The notes under the pieces were generated by a model that did no database searches, had not been told where the DNA came from, and was given only the letters and a program-made list of their open reading frames with translations. Below, one piece after another: positions 20,985 to 31,359 of a stretch of DNA of 63,750 bases (positions are counted from its first letter, which is position 1; each line of letters starts with the position of its first letter). A program made the position numbers and the translations under genes. Origin of the DNA: a virus; the IMG/VR virus record IMGVR_UViG_3300044630_001179, positions 1 through 63,750 of that record. One strand, given 5' to 3'.

Positions 20985-21173
20985 ATGGACAACAACATAG
21001 AGAACGCTCGAGCAGAGCGTATCGCTTTTAGAATAAACGAACAACACTTGTTGTTGGCAAGCATCTACGAGAATCTCGTGGACAGGGACTTCGTCCCCGC
21101 AGAACGAGACATAAGAAATCTTGTTGTAGACCTGCGACTAATATTAAAATCATTAGAAGACGATGACTTTTGA
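20985..21173 (+). CDS. Small acidic protein
   Basis: This 62-aa helical protein starts MDNNIENARAERIAFRINEQ and ends LEDDDF. It overlaps the start of the following nuclease gene by 11 bases. The acidic end is similar in type to partner-binding tails, but it is short. The function is unknown. Confidence 0.55.
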   Translation: MDNNIENARAERIAFRINEQHLLLASIYENLVDRDFVPAERDIRNLVVDLRLILKSLEDDDF

Positions 21174-21576
21174 AACAGAGGTGGACTTAATCAGAGAGAA
21201 GAAAGCAATTGAATTATTCGTTAGCATCTTCGGAGGTTCATATAATAAGTTAGACCCACACGATATAGACTACAAAGTATTTGATAAAGACAAGAACCTT
21301 ATTGCATACGCAGAGGTTAAAGGTCGAATTAGGTCAATGAAGACAGCGTACCCATTACCACTCGCTGCTAAAAAATTAGTTAAACTAATTGACAAGAGAA
21401 TCACTCCGGTGCTTATATGGGCGTGCGACGATGGCATCATCTATGGCAAAGCCAATAAACTTTACGGAGAGATTAAATGGGGAGGGCGACCTCCCCGTGA
21501 TGGTTCGTCTAATGATAACGAGATGATGGTTTACTATGATAAGCAGAAGGAACTAAAGTACGTTCGGTACGTTTAA
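21163..21576 (+). CDS. PD-(D/E)XK-like nuclease, unknown
   Basis: This 137-aa protein has the restriction-endonuclease-like core DPHDIDYKVFDKDKNLIAYAEVKGRIRSM in pieces: a DIDYKV Asp and an AYAEVKGR E-x-K about 15 residues later. It may be a small resolvase or a protein of the same fold. It is the last gene of the plus-strand region and ends directly against the stop of the convergent 2376-aa gene at 21577, with no room for a dedicated terminator. Confidence 0.72.
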   Translation: MTFETEVDLIREKKAIELFVSIFGGSYNKLDPHDIDYKVFDKDKNLIAYAEVKGRIRSMKTAYPLPLAAKKLVKLIDKRITPVLIWACDDGIIYGKANKLYGEIKWGGRPPRDGSSNDNEMMVYYDKQKELKYVRYV

Positions 21577-24500
21577 CTACTGACCAAACTTTGACTTCCC
21601 GAATCCTCCCTTGCTTTTACCTTTACCACTTCCAAATCCTGCTGACCCAAATCCTTTTTTAGATTTAGGAGTATAGTTGTACATCTCATCTTTCATTGCT
21701 CTTTCCAAGCTGTCCTTTGTTTTTTTGATATTCTTCTTTGCTTGCTCTGCATCGTATTCAGGAGCATTAGGACCAAATGTTTCTTCCCAAAGTTCAGGGT
21801 CGTAACGCTTCATATCAGATTCGTTCTCATATCCTTGTAACTTTTCCAACTTGATTTGTCTTTTATTTTCTGCATTCTCATCTGCTTGCTCAAGGTCTTT
21901 ATACATATCCTTCATTACAACTTTACGAACGTCTTTGTACAAAGGAACAAGACCTAAGTTTCCTAATACCTCAAGAGGAATACGAACGGTTAGTTCTTTC
22001 TTTTGTCTTTCAATAGCCGCAGCTTCTTTCTTTTCAGGTTCAGATAACTTTCTAATTATTAAATCAGTCGTTTTAGCAGCAGGACCAAAAGAACCTAACA
22101 TATTAATACCGTAATCAAATAAGTCTGTCGGTCTTCCTTTTCTTTCAGGAGGAACAATAGTATATTGAATGGCATCTTTATAAGGGTCGTAATCTCCCTC
22201 TCTTAAAAAGTCAAGATATTTTTCATTGGCACGTTCTACTCCGTAGTTTAAAAGTCCCTTTGAAGCATTACCAAAGTCACGACCAAGTGTCAATGATGTA
22301 AATGCTGAAGCAAGTGACTGACCAAGTTTTTGCATAAATGACTTCTCATCTTCCGGCTCATCCTCTCCACCAAATGCTAATTCCATAAGTCCTGAACCTA
22401 ACATCTGAGTCAATAATGTATATACCATCATACGTGTAGCAACCGCACCTAATAAAGCACCTCCTTGCTTCTTAGTCAATGAACCATTACCAATTGCAGC
22501 ATTAATAGCTGTTCTTGCAGTAACATATTCAAATATTAAGAATCGAGTCATAAAGTTATTAAAGTTGTTGAATCCTCTTAATAATAAACTTTGATTCGGT
22601 TTTGTAGTTCCTTTTAAGATACCCATAAATGCGTTGTCAGTAGCACCTGTCATTACAGACCTTTCATCTGCAACAGTCTTTGCTTGCTCAATGGCTTCTT
22701 TATTGTCAGCCATATACTTTTCATCATTAGCTGCAATCTTTTCAAAGTCTACATCTTTTCCTGAAACTTTTTTGAACTCATTAGCAAAAGACCCAAACCA
22801 CATTGGACGCATAATAATTTTATCCGGGGTAGAGATTAATGCATCTGCACTTAACTCAACTACGTTTGCATATTTCTTACCTGTTAAATTATAAATCTGC
22901 TGAATTTTATTAGCAACAATGTTTTTAGACTTCCCTCCTTTAATACCACTTGCTTGCTTTATAATTGACGTATCAATCAACTTGCCTGATAATGTATCAG
23001 TAGGGAATATTCTATTGGTCTGCTTACTATTTACATTCTCCATAACTAATGGAGCACTTTCAGACATAATAACACCTTTATACTTTGCACCTTCTATGAA
23101 AGCCTTAGGGTCTGAAATAACAGCAAAGCCAATGTTTGAAGTAAGCTCAGAAATAAATCTTCCTGTGCCTGCAAGTATCGCACGGTAGCCTTGTTTGTTT
23201 ATGTAATCAATTGCATCATCAGCAATTGAAGTGCTAACGTAAGAATTGGTAAGTAAATTCTCAATAGCCTCCTCAAAAGCACTATTAATAGCATTGATAA
23301 TGTCTCTTTTTTGTTTAGGTATTCTACCTTCCTCTTCTAAATTAGCAATGGCTTGATTGATTGTTTTACGTGCAGTACGGATTGGTTCAGTCAAATTATA
23401 ATCCATCAAGACAAACTTAGCACCACGTTGAGCACTTGCAAATACATCAAAGTTTAATGGAGACACCTTGCCGGTTCTCGCTATCAATGACTTCGCTTTT
23501 GTAGATGGTCTCATTGAGTCGTTGTACTCAGTAATGAACGCACTACCTGCAGTTAAATCGTTAGGCTGATGCTCGTGTAATACGTTCAAGTGAACGTAGT
23601 TGTTGAGTGGATTAATCCTATCACCACGAATGATAGCTGCTGTGTACTCAGCTTTATCTCTAAGTGATTCGTTTACACCACGAATATCATTAATGGCATC
23701 CTTCTCCGCTTGATTAAATGATTTGTACAACTTCTCGTTATCAATGTTGCCATCAGAGTCAGTGTATGTATCAAGTATATCTTGTAGCATCTCTGCATCA
23801 CGCTCACCAAACTGAGACTTGCCGGCATCAATATGTTTGATAGTTGCTCTTAAATAATCTGCCGCAGGATTAACTTGCTTGTTCCCTTTATTTGATTCAA
23901 ACTCAAGCTGAATCATATAGGTCATCATCTTGAACTTAGACATTAATGTTTTATTAGGGTCAAGTTTAAACGACTTAGCAACTTTCTCTTCTGCTTTTTC
24001 TAATATATTTTGAATCTTTTTAAGCTCAGCACTAAACTTAGCCTCGCCTTCTGCTGCTTTATTTAATACTGAATTGAATATATCCTTTGTCTTGAAGTCA
24101 CCAAATAATTGGTCGATATTGAACAATGGGTTTCTTCTTATTAATTCAACAATGGCTCCTTTCTTTGTAATCAAAGACTTTATTCTTGCATAAAGTCCTG
24201 AGAACTTGGCAACCTTTGCATTCTTAATAGCATTAGTTAGAGTCTTACCATTGTTAATTGCATTCATCTTTTCTACCATCAACTGTGCGTAGTGAGGTAA
24301 GTAGTTGTTATTGATGTTGTCAATTACCTTGAGTAAGTTCTTTAGTTCTGTGTTAGTTAATCCTTTTAGAGCGTCAGTCTTTATTAGACGAGCAATTTCC
24401 TTAGCCAAATCTCTCTCATCCTTGCTTGGCAATTCACTGCCATCAACCTGAGACGCTTTAACTACGGCAATTAGTTCGTCTTTTTCTTGCTGAGCCTCCT

Positions 24501-27500
24501 CTTCTGTTAACTCAGTTTCTTCAACCTGAGGAGCGATGTCCTCTTTATACTTACGCATTGTCTCGGCTTCCTTCTCGTCAATCTCTTTCTCATCAAGCAT
24601 TTTCTTGATTGAAGCTGCGTAATCTAACTCATCATCCTTAAATACCTTGTTCTCTGAGTTATTAAACCTATCTGCTAACTCATCAGCTTTTGATTGCTCG
24701 TTGTCAATCTCATTAAGTATGTCGTTTACATCCTTGGTAACTACTGACTTCTCTTCAAGATTAAGCACAGCTTGTCTTGCAGAGAACATATCAACCAATT
24801 CTAAATAACGGTCAAGGTATTGGTCAGGAATAAGTGTTGGGTTAATTGAGAATAATCTTTGTAACGGACCCACTAAACCATCTGCAATACCAATCTTTGT
24901 AACAATATTCTTTTTAGCGGCTCTTAACTTGCTTTTAGCAACGTCAATCTTATTGGCATATTCTGCGTTAGCAAATACCTTAGCCATATAATCAACAAAA
25001 CTTGACACTGAAACCTCGTTCAGCATATTTACTTTGCCAAATCGAGCAACAATGTTAGCAGCTTGAACGGCTGTAATCTTTCCGCCTGCTGCCATCTCAC
25101 GAATCTCTTTTGCTAACTCTTTAGCAGCATCTCTTGACAGGTCTCTGATTCTCTTGATGACAAGCATCTTTTCTGCTCTTGTGATATTGGTAATATCTTT
25201 TAAAGCACCAAGCACACGACCAATAGATACAGCACGCTTAGGTCCGATACCCATTTTTATCCTTGCTTCACGCTCCATTATCTTTTTCTGTAAGTCATTG
25301 GCGTTCTTATATACTTCTGAATTTCTGATAAAGGTATCTAAGTTAGATACAATCTTATCGTCAGCAATGCCTCTTCTTTTTTGACGAGCAATCAACTCAT
25401 CAGCCTTAACCATAAGTGCATCATATTCTTCCTGAATAGGAGCAATCTGAGTAACAGCATTGATACCATTAACAACATCACGGCTGCTTACGTTATTATC
25501 TTTAGCAACTCTTTTTATGGCTTCCTGTAATGCAACCCCTGTATCAACCAATGCTTTTACAGCTTTGATTATAACCTTCATTACAGGAAGTGCAATGTTT
25601 ACACCAAGATTTTCTCTCTCAAACTTCTCAATATCTTTTAATGCTTGCTCAAGAGCAGCAGATATTTTCTGTCCTGTGGTCTTATTATTAGGGTCTAATG
25701 CAAGCAATTCATCAAGTGTTCCTTCAACATCTTCTGTAACTTCCTCAACTGTTGGCTCAGCCTTTGCTTTTGCTTTAGCTTTTTTAGCTTCAGATTTAGC
25801 TTTATCTTTTGCTTTTTTCTTAGCAGCCTTGTCAAACTCTTTCTTTTGGATTTTGTTGTAGCTATCAGCGATTGCTTTTTTAGCATCACCCAATGTTTCA
25901 TAACCATCCAAGTTAAGTTCATTACCATCAGCATCTTCTGCTGTAAAGTAAAATATCTTATCCTCGTCAGTTATCTTAGTGATGGTTCCTAATGGTTCTT
26001 CATCCGTGTTTGTAGCCTCTACGGTTACAGATGACAAATAGGTACTCATTCTTCCACTATCTGTTTCTCTTTCATCTTCTTCGTAGAATAAAGCATTTTC
26101 TCTATTAAATGCAGGAGTCTTAACGTCAGATGCTGTAATAGGTTCAAACGCCTCTTCTTCTACAACATCGGGAGCCACTTCGGCAACCGTCTCTGCTTCA
26201 ATACCTAAGTATGCTTCAGGACTTACGCCTTGGAACTCTGCGTCCCTTGCGATGGCTTGGTCGATTTCCCGATAAATACCTTGCCCACTTTGTCCAACTT
26301 GGGACCCTTTGCTTTTAATTCTTCTAAGAACTTCTTGCCTTTTTCCCTTGTCGACATACCTTGATTCGACAGGTCGATATTCTGATTGTTCATAACTTAT
26401 ATTATTTTCGTCTAATATTTCTGTAAATCTACCGATTTTATCTTGAAGTTCAGCATCTGCAAAGTCTAATACGTCAATAAATGAAACTGTGTTTTTACTT
26501 TCATTAACGCTAAAATTTGATATGCCTGCTTCTTTCAAAGCCTTCATTGCACCATTAATATCACTTACTTGTACTTGGTATTCGTTGGCGTTATGCGTGT
26601 CTGTACCTTCATCTGTGTACTGAGCAGCAATACTTGCTTCTTGAACTTCAGGAGAAATAGTTGCAGCTAACGCAGCAAACTCTTCAGCTTGGTCAATGGT
26701 AGCTCCTTCTAATGTAACTAAGTTTGATATTTCAACAAAGTCTTCTCCTGCATCATTTTTGTAACCACCAATTACGTCATCAATAACCGCATTAGGGATG
26801 CCAAGTTGTGTAGCAAGGTCAGAAAGTTTTTGCTTGTATGCCTTGTAATTATCATTTTGTCTTAATGCCTCTGCTTCTTCTACCGTTTCAATCTTAGTAT
26901 TAAAATAAGGAGCAATGTTTACTTGTGTCTTTGAAGACACTACTTCTTCCGTGCCCTCAGGAGTGATGGTTTCTTCGGTCCCTGCGGTAACGACTTCAGG
27001 TTGGACGTTTCCTTCGCCCACTTGCTGCAATCCCATTTCGGGTTGTTCTGTGCGTAGCACGCTTTCATCTGTTGCTTGTTCTTGAATGGCATCTTGTTCT
27101 GATTTTATAGTTTCTGTCACAGCTTCTTCTTGTAGCTGATTCTCTTGAATATTTTTAATCTGCCCTCTGATAGCGGCAGCTTTATCTTTTCCTGTCTGAG
27201 TGGTATTGCCTTCTAACTTCTTTAAATCTTTTTCTAACTCAGTAATAGCATTAAGGCTTGGCTCGTTAAGCTCAGGGTTACCTTGTCTTACTTGCTCCTT
27301 AATTGATGCGGTAACAATCTTATCTTGTATTTTAAACTCACGACCTTCGTAGTCGTTCTTAATTTCAATCTTAGTTTTTGCCAAGTCAGTAGGACTCATT
27401 GTATTGATTATCTCATCAACTTGCTCCGCAGAAACTTTCTCTCCATTTACTTTGTAAGATGGTTTAGCAAGTCTCGCTTGAATAGTAGAACGAATACCAC

Positions 27501-28707
27501 CCGGTAATTCTGCAATACCTTCTAATGCAATTTCAGACACATCCATCTCTTGCCCAATTGCCGCTCTTGCTGTTGCCTCTCCTAATGAACCACCGGCACC
27601 TTCAACTGCTGCACCGGCTGCTATTGCTCTTGTAGCTGCACCTCTTGTCACAGCACCTGTTGCTGACTTTGCTGCAGACCTGCTTACAATTTTAGCACCA
27701 ACTCCTGATGCAAGTTTGCCTGTAAAGGCGTCAACTGTACCAATAATTGAACCACGTGCAATTGCTCTATTTCTAATGCTATTTAACTTTTCAGGATTCT
27801 CAAGAATAGCTTTCACATTCTCCTTGGTCATTTCCTTTCCACCTAACTCTTCTTGAAGTAACTCTCCAAATGTAGAACCCATCTCTACCACACTGCTTGC
27901 TAAACCAAATGCATAAGGAACAGAAGCGATTGCTCCTGCTGCTGCACCGGGGATTGCTCCAACACCACCTGCTAACGCACCGGTACCTGCACCGTATGCA
28001 GTACCTGCTCCAACGCCTGCCGCACCGGCTGCCAAGGCATCGGTATTAGTAGCCATTGCTGTGATTGAACTTGTAAGAACCTCAGGAATAATAGAAGGGT
28101 TATTTGCTAATCCTTTTACTACACCCCAAAATCCTTTTCCTTCATTCTCATAAATTTTTTGATAGTTTTGCATTTCTGCAGATGCACCAAGTGACTGTGC
28201 ATTTTTGTTGGCGTTAATGAACTTTTGTATTTGTTCAGGAGTAGCTTTTGTACCTTGTAATAAAAGTTTATCTGCTTCTTGAGCAGCCGTGCCTTGTCTG
28301 TATCCCGCAGCAACACTGCGAGCCATATCATCTACAAAGTCACCGATACCAATTGGTACGATGTTGTCAAGTCCTCTTAATACGCTGCCAAATGCTCCTG
28401 TAAAATAATCTTGTTCTTCAGGTTGTTTTGACGAAACCGAAGAACCAACCCCTGAAGGTAATGCCGTACCGACTTTTTTTTTAGAAACAGGTTGCTGTCC
28501 ACTAATTCCAAATTCAGGGAACTTTGAAAACAACTCATCTTCATTAGTGTACTTCCCACTATTAGCGGTAGCTACAAAGTCTTTTAATGCGTTAACATCA
28601 TATCCTTGCAATTCAGGGAACTTAGATATTAAAGTAGCCTCATCGGGATATTTCCCACTATTAGCGGTAGCTACAAAATCTTTTAACGCTTGTCTTAAAT
28701 CCGGCAT
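21577..28707 (-). CDS. Giant internal virion (ejected cargo) protein
   Basis: This is a 2376-aa protein, the second largest in the genome, at the end of the structural operon. The N-terminus has two copies of an ALKDFVATANSGKY motif ending in SKFPE (residues about 5-33 and 40-68). Residues about 195-275 are Gly/Ala-rich and likely cross a membrane, followed by a long charged, coiled region and conserved helical stretches. No transglycosylase or polymerase motif is seen. Position after a gp14-like and a 596-aa protein matches the ejected inner-core proteins of podoviruses, which form the DNA path into the cell. Palindrome copy 9 is read as VSSKT. Confidence 0.75.
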   Translation of the reverse strand: MPDLRQALKDFVATANSGKYPDEATLISKFPELQGYDVNALKDFVATANSGKYTNEDELFSKFPEFGISGQQPVSKKKVGTALPSGVGSSVSSKQPEEQDYFTGAFGSVLRGLDNIVPIGIGDFVDDMARSVAAGYRQGTAAQEADKLLLQGTKATPEQIQKFINANKNAQSLGASAEMQNYQKIYENEGKGFWGVVKGLANNPSIIPEVLTSSITAMATNTDALAAGAAGVGAGTAYGAGTGALAGGVGAIPGAAAGAIASVPYAFGLASSVVEMGSTFGELLQEELGGKEMTKENVKAILENPEKLNSIRNRAIARGSIIGTVDAFTGKLASGVGAKIVSRSAAKSATGAVTRGAATRAIAAGAAVEGAGGSLGEATARAAIGQEMDVSEIALEGIAELPGGIRSTIQARLAKPSYKVNGEKVSAEQVDEIINTMSPTDLAKTKIEIKNDYEGREFKIQDKIVTASIKEQVRQGNPELNEPSLNAITELEKDLKKLEGNTTQTGKDKAAAIRGQIKNIQENQLQEEAVTETIKSEQDAIQEQATDESVLRTEQPEMGLQQVGEGNVQPEVVTAGTEETITPEGTEEVVSSKTQVNIAPYFNTKIETVEEAEALRQNDNYKAYKQKLSDLATQLGIPNAVIDDVIGGYKNDAGEDFVEISNLVTLEGATIDQAEEFAALAATISPEVQEASIAAQYTDEGTDTHNANEYQVQVSDINGAMKALKEAGISNFSVNESKNTVSFIDVLDFADAELQDKIGRFTEILDENNISYEQSEYRPVESRYVDKGKRQEVLRRIKSKGSQVGQSGQGIYREIDQAIARDAEFQGVSPEAYLGIEAETVAEVAPDVVEEEAFEPITASDVKTPAFNRENALFYEEDERETDSGRMSTYLSSVTVEATNTDEEPLGTITKITDEDKIFYFTAEDADGNELNLDGYETLGDAKKAIADSYNKIQKKEFDKAAKKKAKDKAKSEAKKAKAKAKAEPTVEEVTEDVEGTLDELLALDPNNKTTGQKISAALEQALKDIEKFERENLGVNIALPVMKVIIKAVKALVDTGVALQEAIKRVAKDNNVSSRDVVNGINAVTQIAPIQEEYDALMVKADELIARQKRRGIADDKIVSNLDTFIRNSEVYKNANDLQKKIMEREARIKMGIGPKRAVSIGRVLGALKDITNITRAEKMLVIKRIRDLSRDAAKELAKEIREMAAGGKITAVQAANIVARFGKVNMLNEVSVSSFVDYMAKVFANAEYANKIDVAKSKLRAAKKNIVTKIGIADGLVGPLQRLFSINPTLIPDQYLDRYLELVDMFSARQAVLNLEEKSVVTKDVNDILNEIDNEQSKADELADRFNNSENKVFKDDELDYAASIKKMLDEKEIDEKEAETMRKYKEDIAPQVEETELTEEEAQQEKDELIAVVKASQVDGSELPSKDERDLAKEIARLIKTDALKGLTNTELKNLLKVIDNINNNYLPHYAQLMVEKMNAINNGKTLTNAIKNAKVAKFSGLYARIKSLITKKGAIVELIRRNPLFNIDQLFGDFKTKDIFNSVLNKAAEGEAKFSAELKKIQNILEKAEEKVAKSFKLDPNKTLMSKFKMMTYMIQLEFESNKGNKQVNPAADYLRATIKHIDAGKSQFGERDAEMLQDILDTYTDSDGNIDNEKLYKSFNQAEKDAINDIRGVNESLRDKAEYTAAIIRGDRINPLNNYVHLNVLHEHQPNDLTAGSAFITEYNDSMRPSTKAKSLIARTGKVSPLNFDVFASAQRGAKFVLMDYNLTEPIRTARKTINQAIANLEEEGRIPKQKRDIINAINSAFEEAIENLLTNSYVSTSIADDAIDYINKQGYRAILAGTGRFISELTSNIGFAVISDPKAFIEGAKYKGVIMSESAPLVMENVNSKQTNRIFPTDTLSGKLIDTSIIKQASGIKGGKSKNIVANKIQQIYNLTGKKYANVVELSADALISTPDKIIMRPMWFGSFANEFKKVSGKDVDFEKIAANDEKYMADNKEAIEQAKTVADERSVMTGATDNAFMGILKGTTKPNQSLLLRGFNNFNNFMTRFLIFEYVTARTAINAAIGNGSLTKKQGGALLGAVATRMMVYTLLTQMLGSGLMELAFGGEDEPEDEKSFMQKLGQSLASAFTSLTLGRDFGNASKGLLNYGVERANEKYLDFLREGDYDPYKDAIQYTIVPPERKGRPTDLFDYGINMLGSFGPAAKTTDLIIRKLSEPEKKEAAAIERQKKELTVRIPLEVLGNLGLVPLYKDVRKVVMKDMYKDLEQADENAENKRQIKLEKLQGYENESDMKRYDPELWEETFGPNAPEYDAEQAKKNIKKTKDSLERAMKDEMYNYTPKSKKGFGSAGFGSGKGKSKGGFGKSKFGQ
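26935..26950 (-). repeat. 16-bp palindrome copy 9 (inside giant virion CDS)
   Basis: Reads GTGTCTTCAAAGACAC on the coding strand and is translated VSSKT, the same frame and peptide as copy 1. Confidence 0.95.
28553..28689 (-). repeat. Direct repeat pair in 5' end of giant gene
   Basis: A nearly identical 38-base segment occurs at 28553-28590 and 28652-28689 (two mismatches) and encodes the two ALKDFVATANSGKY motifs at the N-terminus of the 2376-aa protein. It is a recent internal duplication. Confidence 0.85.
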
Positions 28708-28728
28708 AATTAACTATTTTATTTTGTT

Positions 28729-30519
28729 CTACCTAACATTACCACCTGTGATTCCTCCACCACCCGTAGGAGCACCATTAACTTTTATAAATTGTTCAAG
28801 GTTTGCTTTTTCTACTGCAGCCTCTGATTTATTTAAGTTTGCATTATAAGTAAACCTCTGACCATTTGGAGCAATAACTTCAACGTCATTACCGAAAGGA
28901 CCACCTATATCATTCACTTTAAAAGTAGGACCCAATAAACTTTGTAATGATTTACTTGATTGTACTGATTTTACAGTAAACAATTCAGGCATTATATTTA
29001 CAACAGGAGCAGCAGCAGTTTCTCCTGCTCTCAATGATTTAATAGTTCTCCACTCTTCAGGTTTCAACGCACCATATCCGGTACCGCCACCACCTGCTTT
29101 AACAGCTTGTTGTCTATCTACTACACCGTGAAGTTCAACTCCTGTACCTGCAAAGTCAAATAAGCTAATTGGCTTACCTGCTGTATCTAACATTGATATT
29201 GTTCTATTCTTCTTACTATCTGCATAAGTAAGTTTAACTACACCCGGAGTACTCACATCAACACCAAGTAAACCTTGTGCCTGAGCGTTTGGAGTACCTA
29301 ATAATATATCTGCTGCTGCTTTTTTCTCAGCTGCAGTCTTACCTGTATATAATTGGTTCCAAGCACCTGCCGCAGCTAATTCATTTTTCTTTTCTTGACC
29401 TGCTTGATATTGCCATTGTTGTGGCTGAGGACCGTAAGGGATAGTTCCTGTAACGTCAATCTCTCTCTTATCATCTATCTTACCTAACAATTGAGTTCTA
29501 ACCCATTGACGAGCTTCTTGTTCTTGTTCTTTATAATGAGCACCACTCTTGTCAATAATAGGCAATCCTGAGCTTTGATTAATCTTTAAAAGAATCTTGC
29601 TCTTATCTTTTGCTGCTACGTCTTTATCATAAGTAAATGACTCTTGGCTATACTTACCTGTGTTCTGAGTAAGAACAGAAGAGATGTTATAGTCATTAGC
29701 AAAGTATGAATCAATCGTACTATTGATTGCTGCGTTGGCTTTATCAATTGAATCTTTAAACTCAGGATGCTTGGCTGCTTCTCCTTGCAATGCTCCAATA
29801 CCTAATAGTTTTGTTACCGTACCTGCTCCTGTTTTAGTTGCAGCTTGGTAAATAAAATCCATACTTGTACCTAAATTCTTAACAGTATTGTTCATTACTT
29901 CATCTGCTTTCCAAGCAGGGATGTCAGCCAATATTTTACCTTTAATAACGTTAACCGGAGCCACATCATTCGTCAATTCTAATACACCTGTTGTAGCATT
30001 TGGTCTCATTATACCAACATTAACTACGCCTGTACTTGGGTCAATAACTGCTTTTGATTTTGAGAAATCAGCAAAGCCTTCAACTGAAGCCATATTAGCT
30101 CCTGTTAAAGCCTGAAGTTCTCCGCTTTGGATACCCTCCATTTTCTTTTTGTAATTCTCTTGATATAGTTTTTGTAAATCAAACAATGTATTTGTTCCAT
30201 CTACATAGTTTTGTCTTCTAAAAGTAAAGTCCTGCAGCTTCATTTGACCTGACTTTAATAGTCTATTGTCAATCATCTGCTGCTCCATCATTGAATGGGC
30301 GTAATCATTTGTAAACTTGTTTGCATCTTGGAATTGACCTTGCGGTGCATTTTCCAATGTTTTCTGAAACTCACGAGTCGCTTGGTCAATTGCGGCTTTT
30401 TTTTGCTCACGAATAGTGGTCTCTTCTTTAAGCATATCAGATATGCCTTTACCTACCTCTGCCCAATTTACCTGACTATCGGCACTTCGTTCTGCGTATT
30501 TATAATATGTTGCCATCAA
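28729..30519 (-). CDS. Internal virion / cargo protein
   Basis: This 596-aa protein is mostly helical and polar, starting MMATYYKYAERSADSQVNWA. It has a long coiled N-terminal part (residues about 20-150) and a Gly-rich tail (GAPTGGGGITGGNVR). It lies between the gp14-like protein and the giant cargo protein. By analogy with T7 gp15 and crAss-like cargo proteins it may be an ejected internal protein; no sequence motif proves it. Confidence 0.65.
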   Translation of the reverse strand: MMATYYKYAERSADSQVNWAEVGKGISDMLKEETTIREQKKAAIDQATREFQKTLENAPQGQFQDANKFTNDYAHSMMEQQMIDNRLLKSGQMKLQDFTFRRQNYVDGTNTLFDLQKLYQENYKKKMEGIQSGELQALTGANMASVEGFADFSKSKAVIDPSTGVVNVGIMRPNATTGVLELTNDVAPVNVIKGKILADIPAWKADEVMNNTVKNLGTSMDFIYQAATKTGAGTVTKLLGIGALQGEAAKHPEFKDSIDKANAAINSTIDSYFANDYNISSVLTQNTGKYSQESFTYDKDVAAKDKSKILLKINQSSGLPIIDKSGAHYKEQEQEARQWVRTQLLGKIDDKREIDVTGTIPYGPQPQQWQYQAGQEKKNELAAAGAWNQLYTGKTAAEKKAAADILLGTPNAQAQGLLGVDVSTPGVVKLTYADSKKNRTISMLDTAGKPISLFDFAGTGVELHGVVDRQQAVKAGGGGTGYGALKPEEWRTIKSLRAGETAAAPVVNIMPELFTVKSVQSSKSLQSLLGPTFKVNDIGGPFGNDVEVIAPNGQRFTYNANLNKSEAAVEKANLEQFIKVNGAPTGGGGITGGNVR

Positions 30520-30539
30520 CTGAATGTTTTATTTTACTA

Positions 30540-31358
30540 CTAAAAAAGTTTTTTATAGGTCGATGGTTGAAAAGGATTGAAGCCGTACATATTAAGACCT
30601 TGTTGTCTTAAATTTCTTAAAGCATCTCCGCTTTGTTTCCCCATAAAATCTTGGTATTGGAATCTATTCATTGAACCTACCTTGCCATAATCAACACCTC
30701 CAATTGTTCCCAATCCTGAAATTTGTTGTTGTATTTGCTCAGGAGTCATACCTTGTCTTTTACCCATATCTTCAATACGACCTAATTGACGAGCACCTGC
30801 ACTCTTTTCATATAATGGAGCCATACTTGCAAGTTGACCTGCCATACTTGTAACACCTTCAAATCCTTGTTGAGTTGCTTGTGCACCTAACTCAGCCGCA
30901 TTTGCTGCAGCTAACTGAGCACCTGCTACTTCTTCCAAATCTAATTGCATACCAATATCTCTAAGGCGACCTTCTTCTTGTGCACTTAATCTTTCAAGAC
31001 CCATTAAGTCTTGACCCATAGCAGTTCTGATTCCTGCCTGTCCTTCTTGTTGTGCCATTTGAATACGACCTGCTGTAGCAGCCGCACCTCTTTCGCTCTC
31101 TACACCTGCTTGAATAGCTTGAGCACCTTGAGAAAGCAATGCTTCTCTTTCCAATTCGTATGGTTCTTTTTGGATGCTTAGCTTGTCATAAACATTGACT
31201 TCAAGTTTTTTTCTTGCTTCTTGCATAGCTTCTGCTGCATCACGCTCAGCTTGACGCTGTGCTTGTTTCTGCTTACCTGCTTGAACAAATGACATTGTGG
31301 TTGTGCCTGCTGTTGCGGCTAACCCGATTCCTGCTGCGATTGTAGTAAATGCTGCCAT
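30540..31358 (-). CDS. T7 gp14-like internal core protein
   Basis: This 272-aa protein begins with a hydrophobic Ala/Gly/Thr-rich segment (AAFTTIAAGIGLAATAGTTT), followed by a long Gln/Ala/Glu-rich coiled coil (residues about 25-185) and a Pro/Phe-rich tail. This architecture matches internal virion protein B (gp14-like) of podoviruses, which inserts into the outer membrane during ejection. Placement upstream of the two larger internal proteins supports this. Confidence 0.65.
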   Translation of the reverse strand: MAAFTTIAAGIGLAATAGTTTMSFVQAGKQKQAQRQAERDAAEAMQEARKKLEVNVYDKLSIQKEPYELEREALLSQGAQAIQAGVESERGAAATAGRIQMAQQEGQAGIRTAMGQDLMGLERLSAQEEGRLRDIGMQLDLEEVAGAQLAAANAAELGAQATQQGFEGVTSMAGQLASMAPLYEKSAGARQLGRIEDMGKRQGMTPEQIQQQISGLGTIGGVDYGKVGSMNRFQYQDFMGKQSGDALRNLRQQGLNMYGFNPFQPSTYKKLF

Positions 31359-31359
31359 A

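Noticed and set aside
21800-28500. Plus-strand open frames opposite the giant internal protein gene
   Set aside because: They are antisense shadows with no leader or promoter; the minus-strand 2376-codon frame explains the region.
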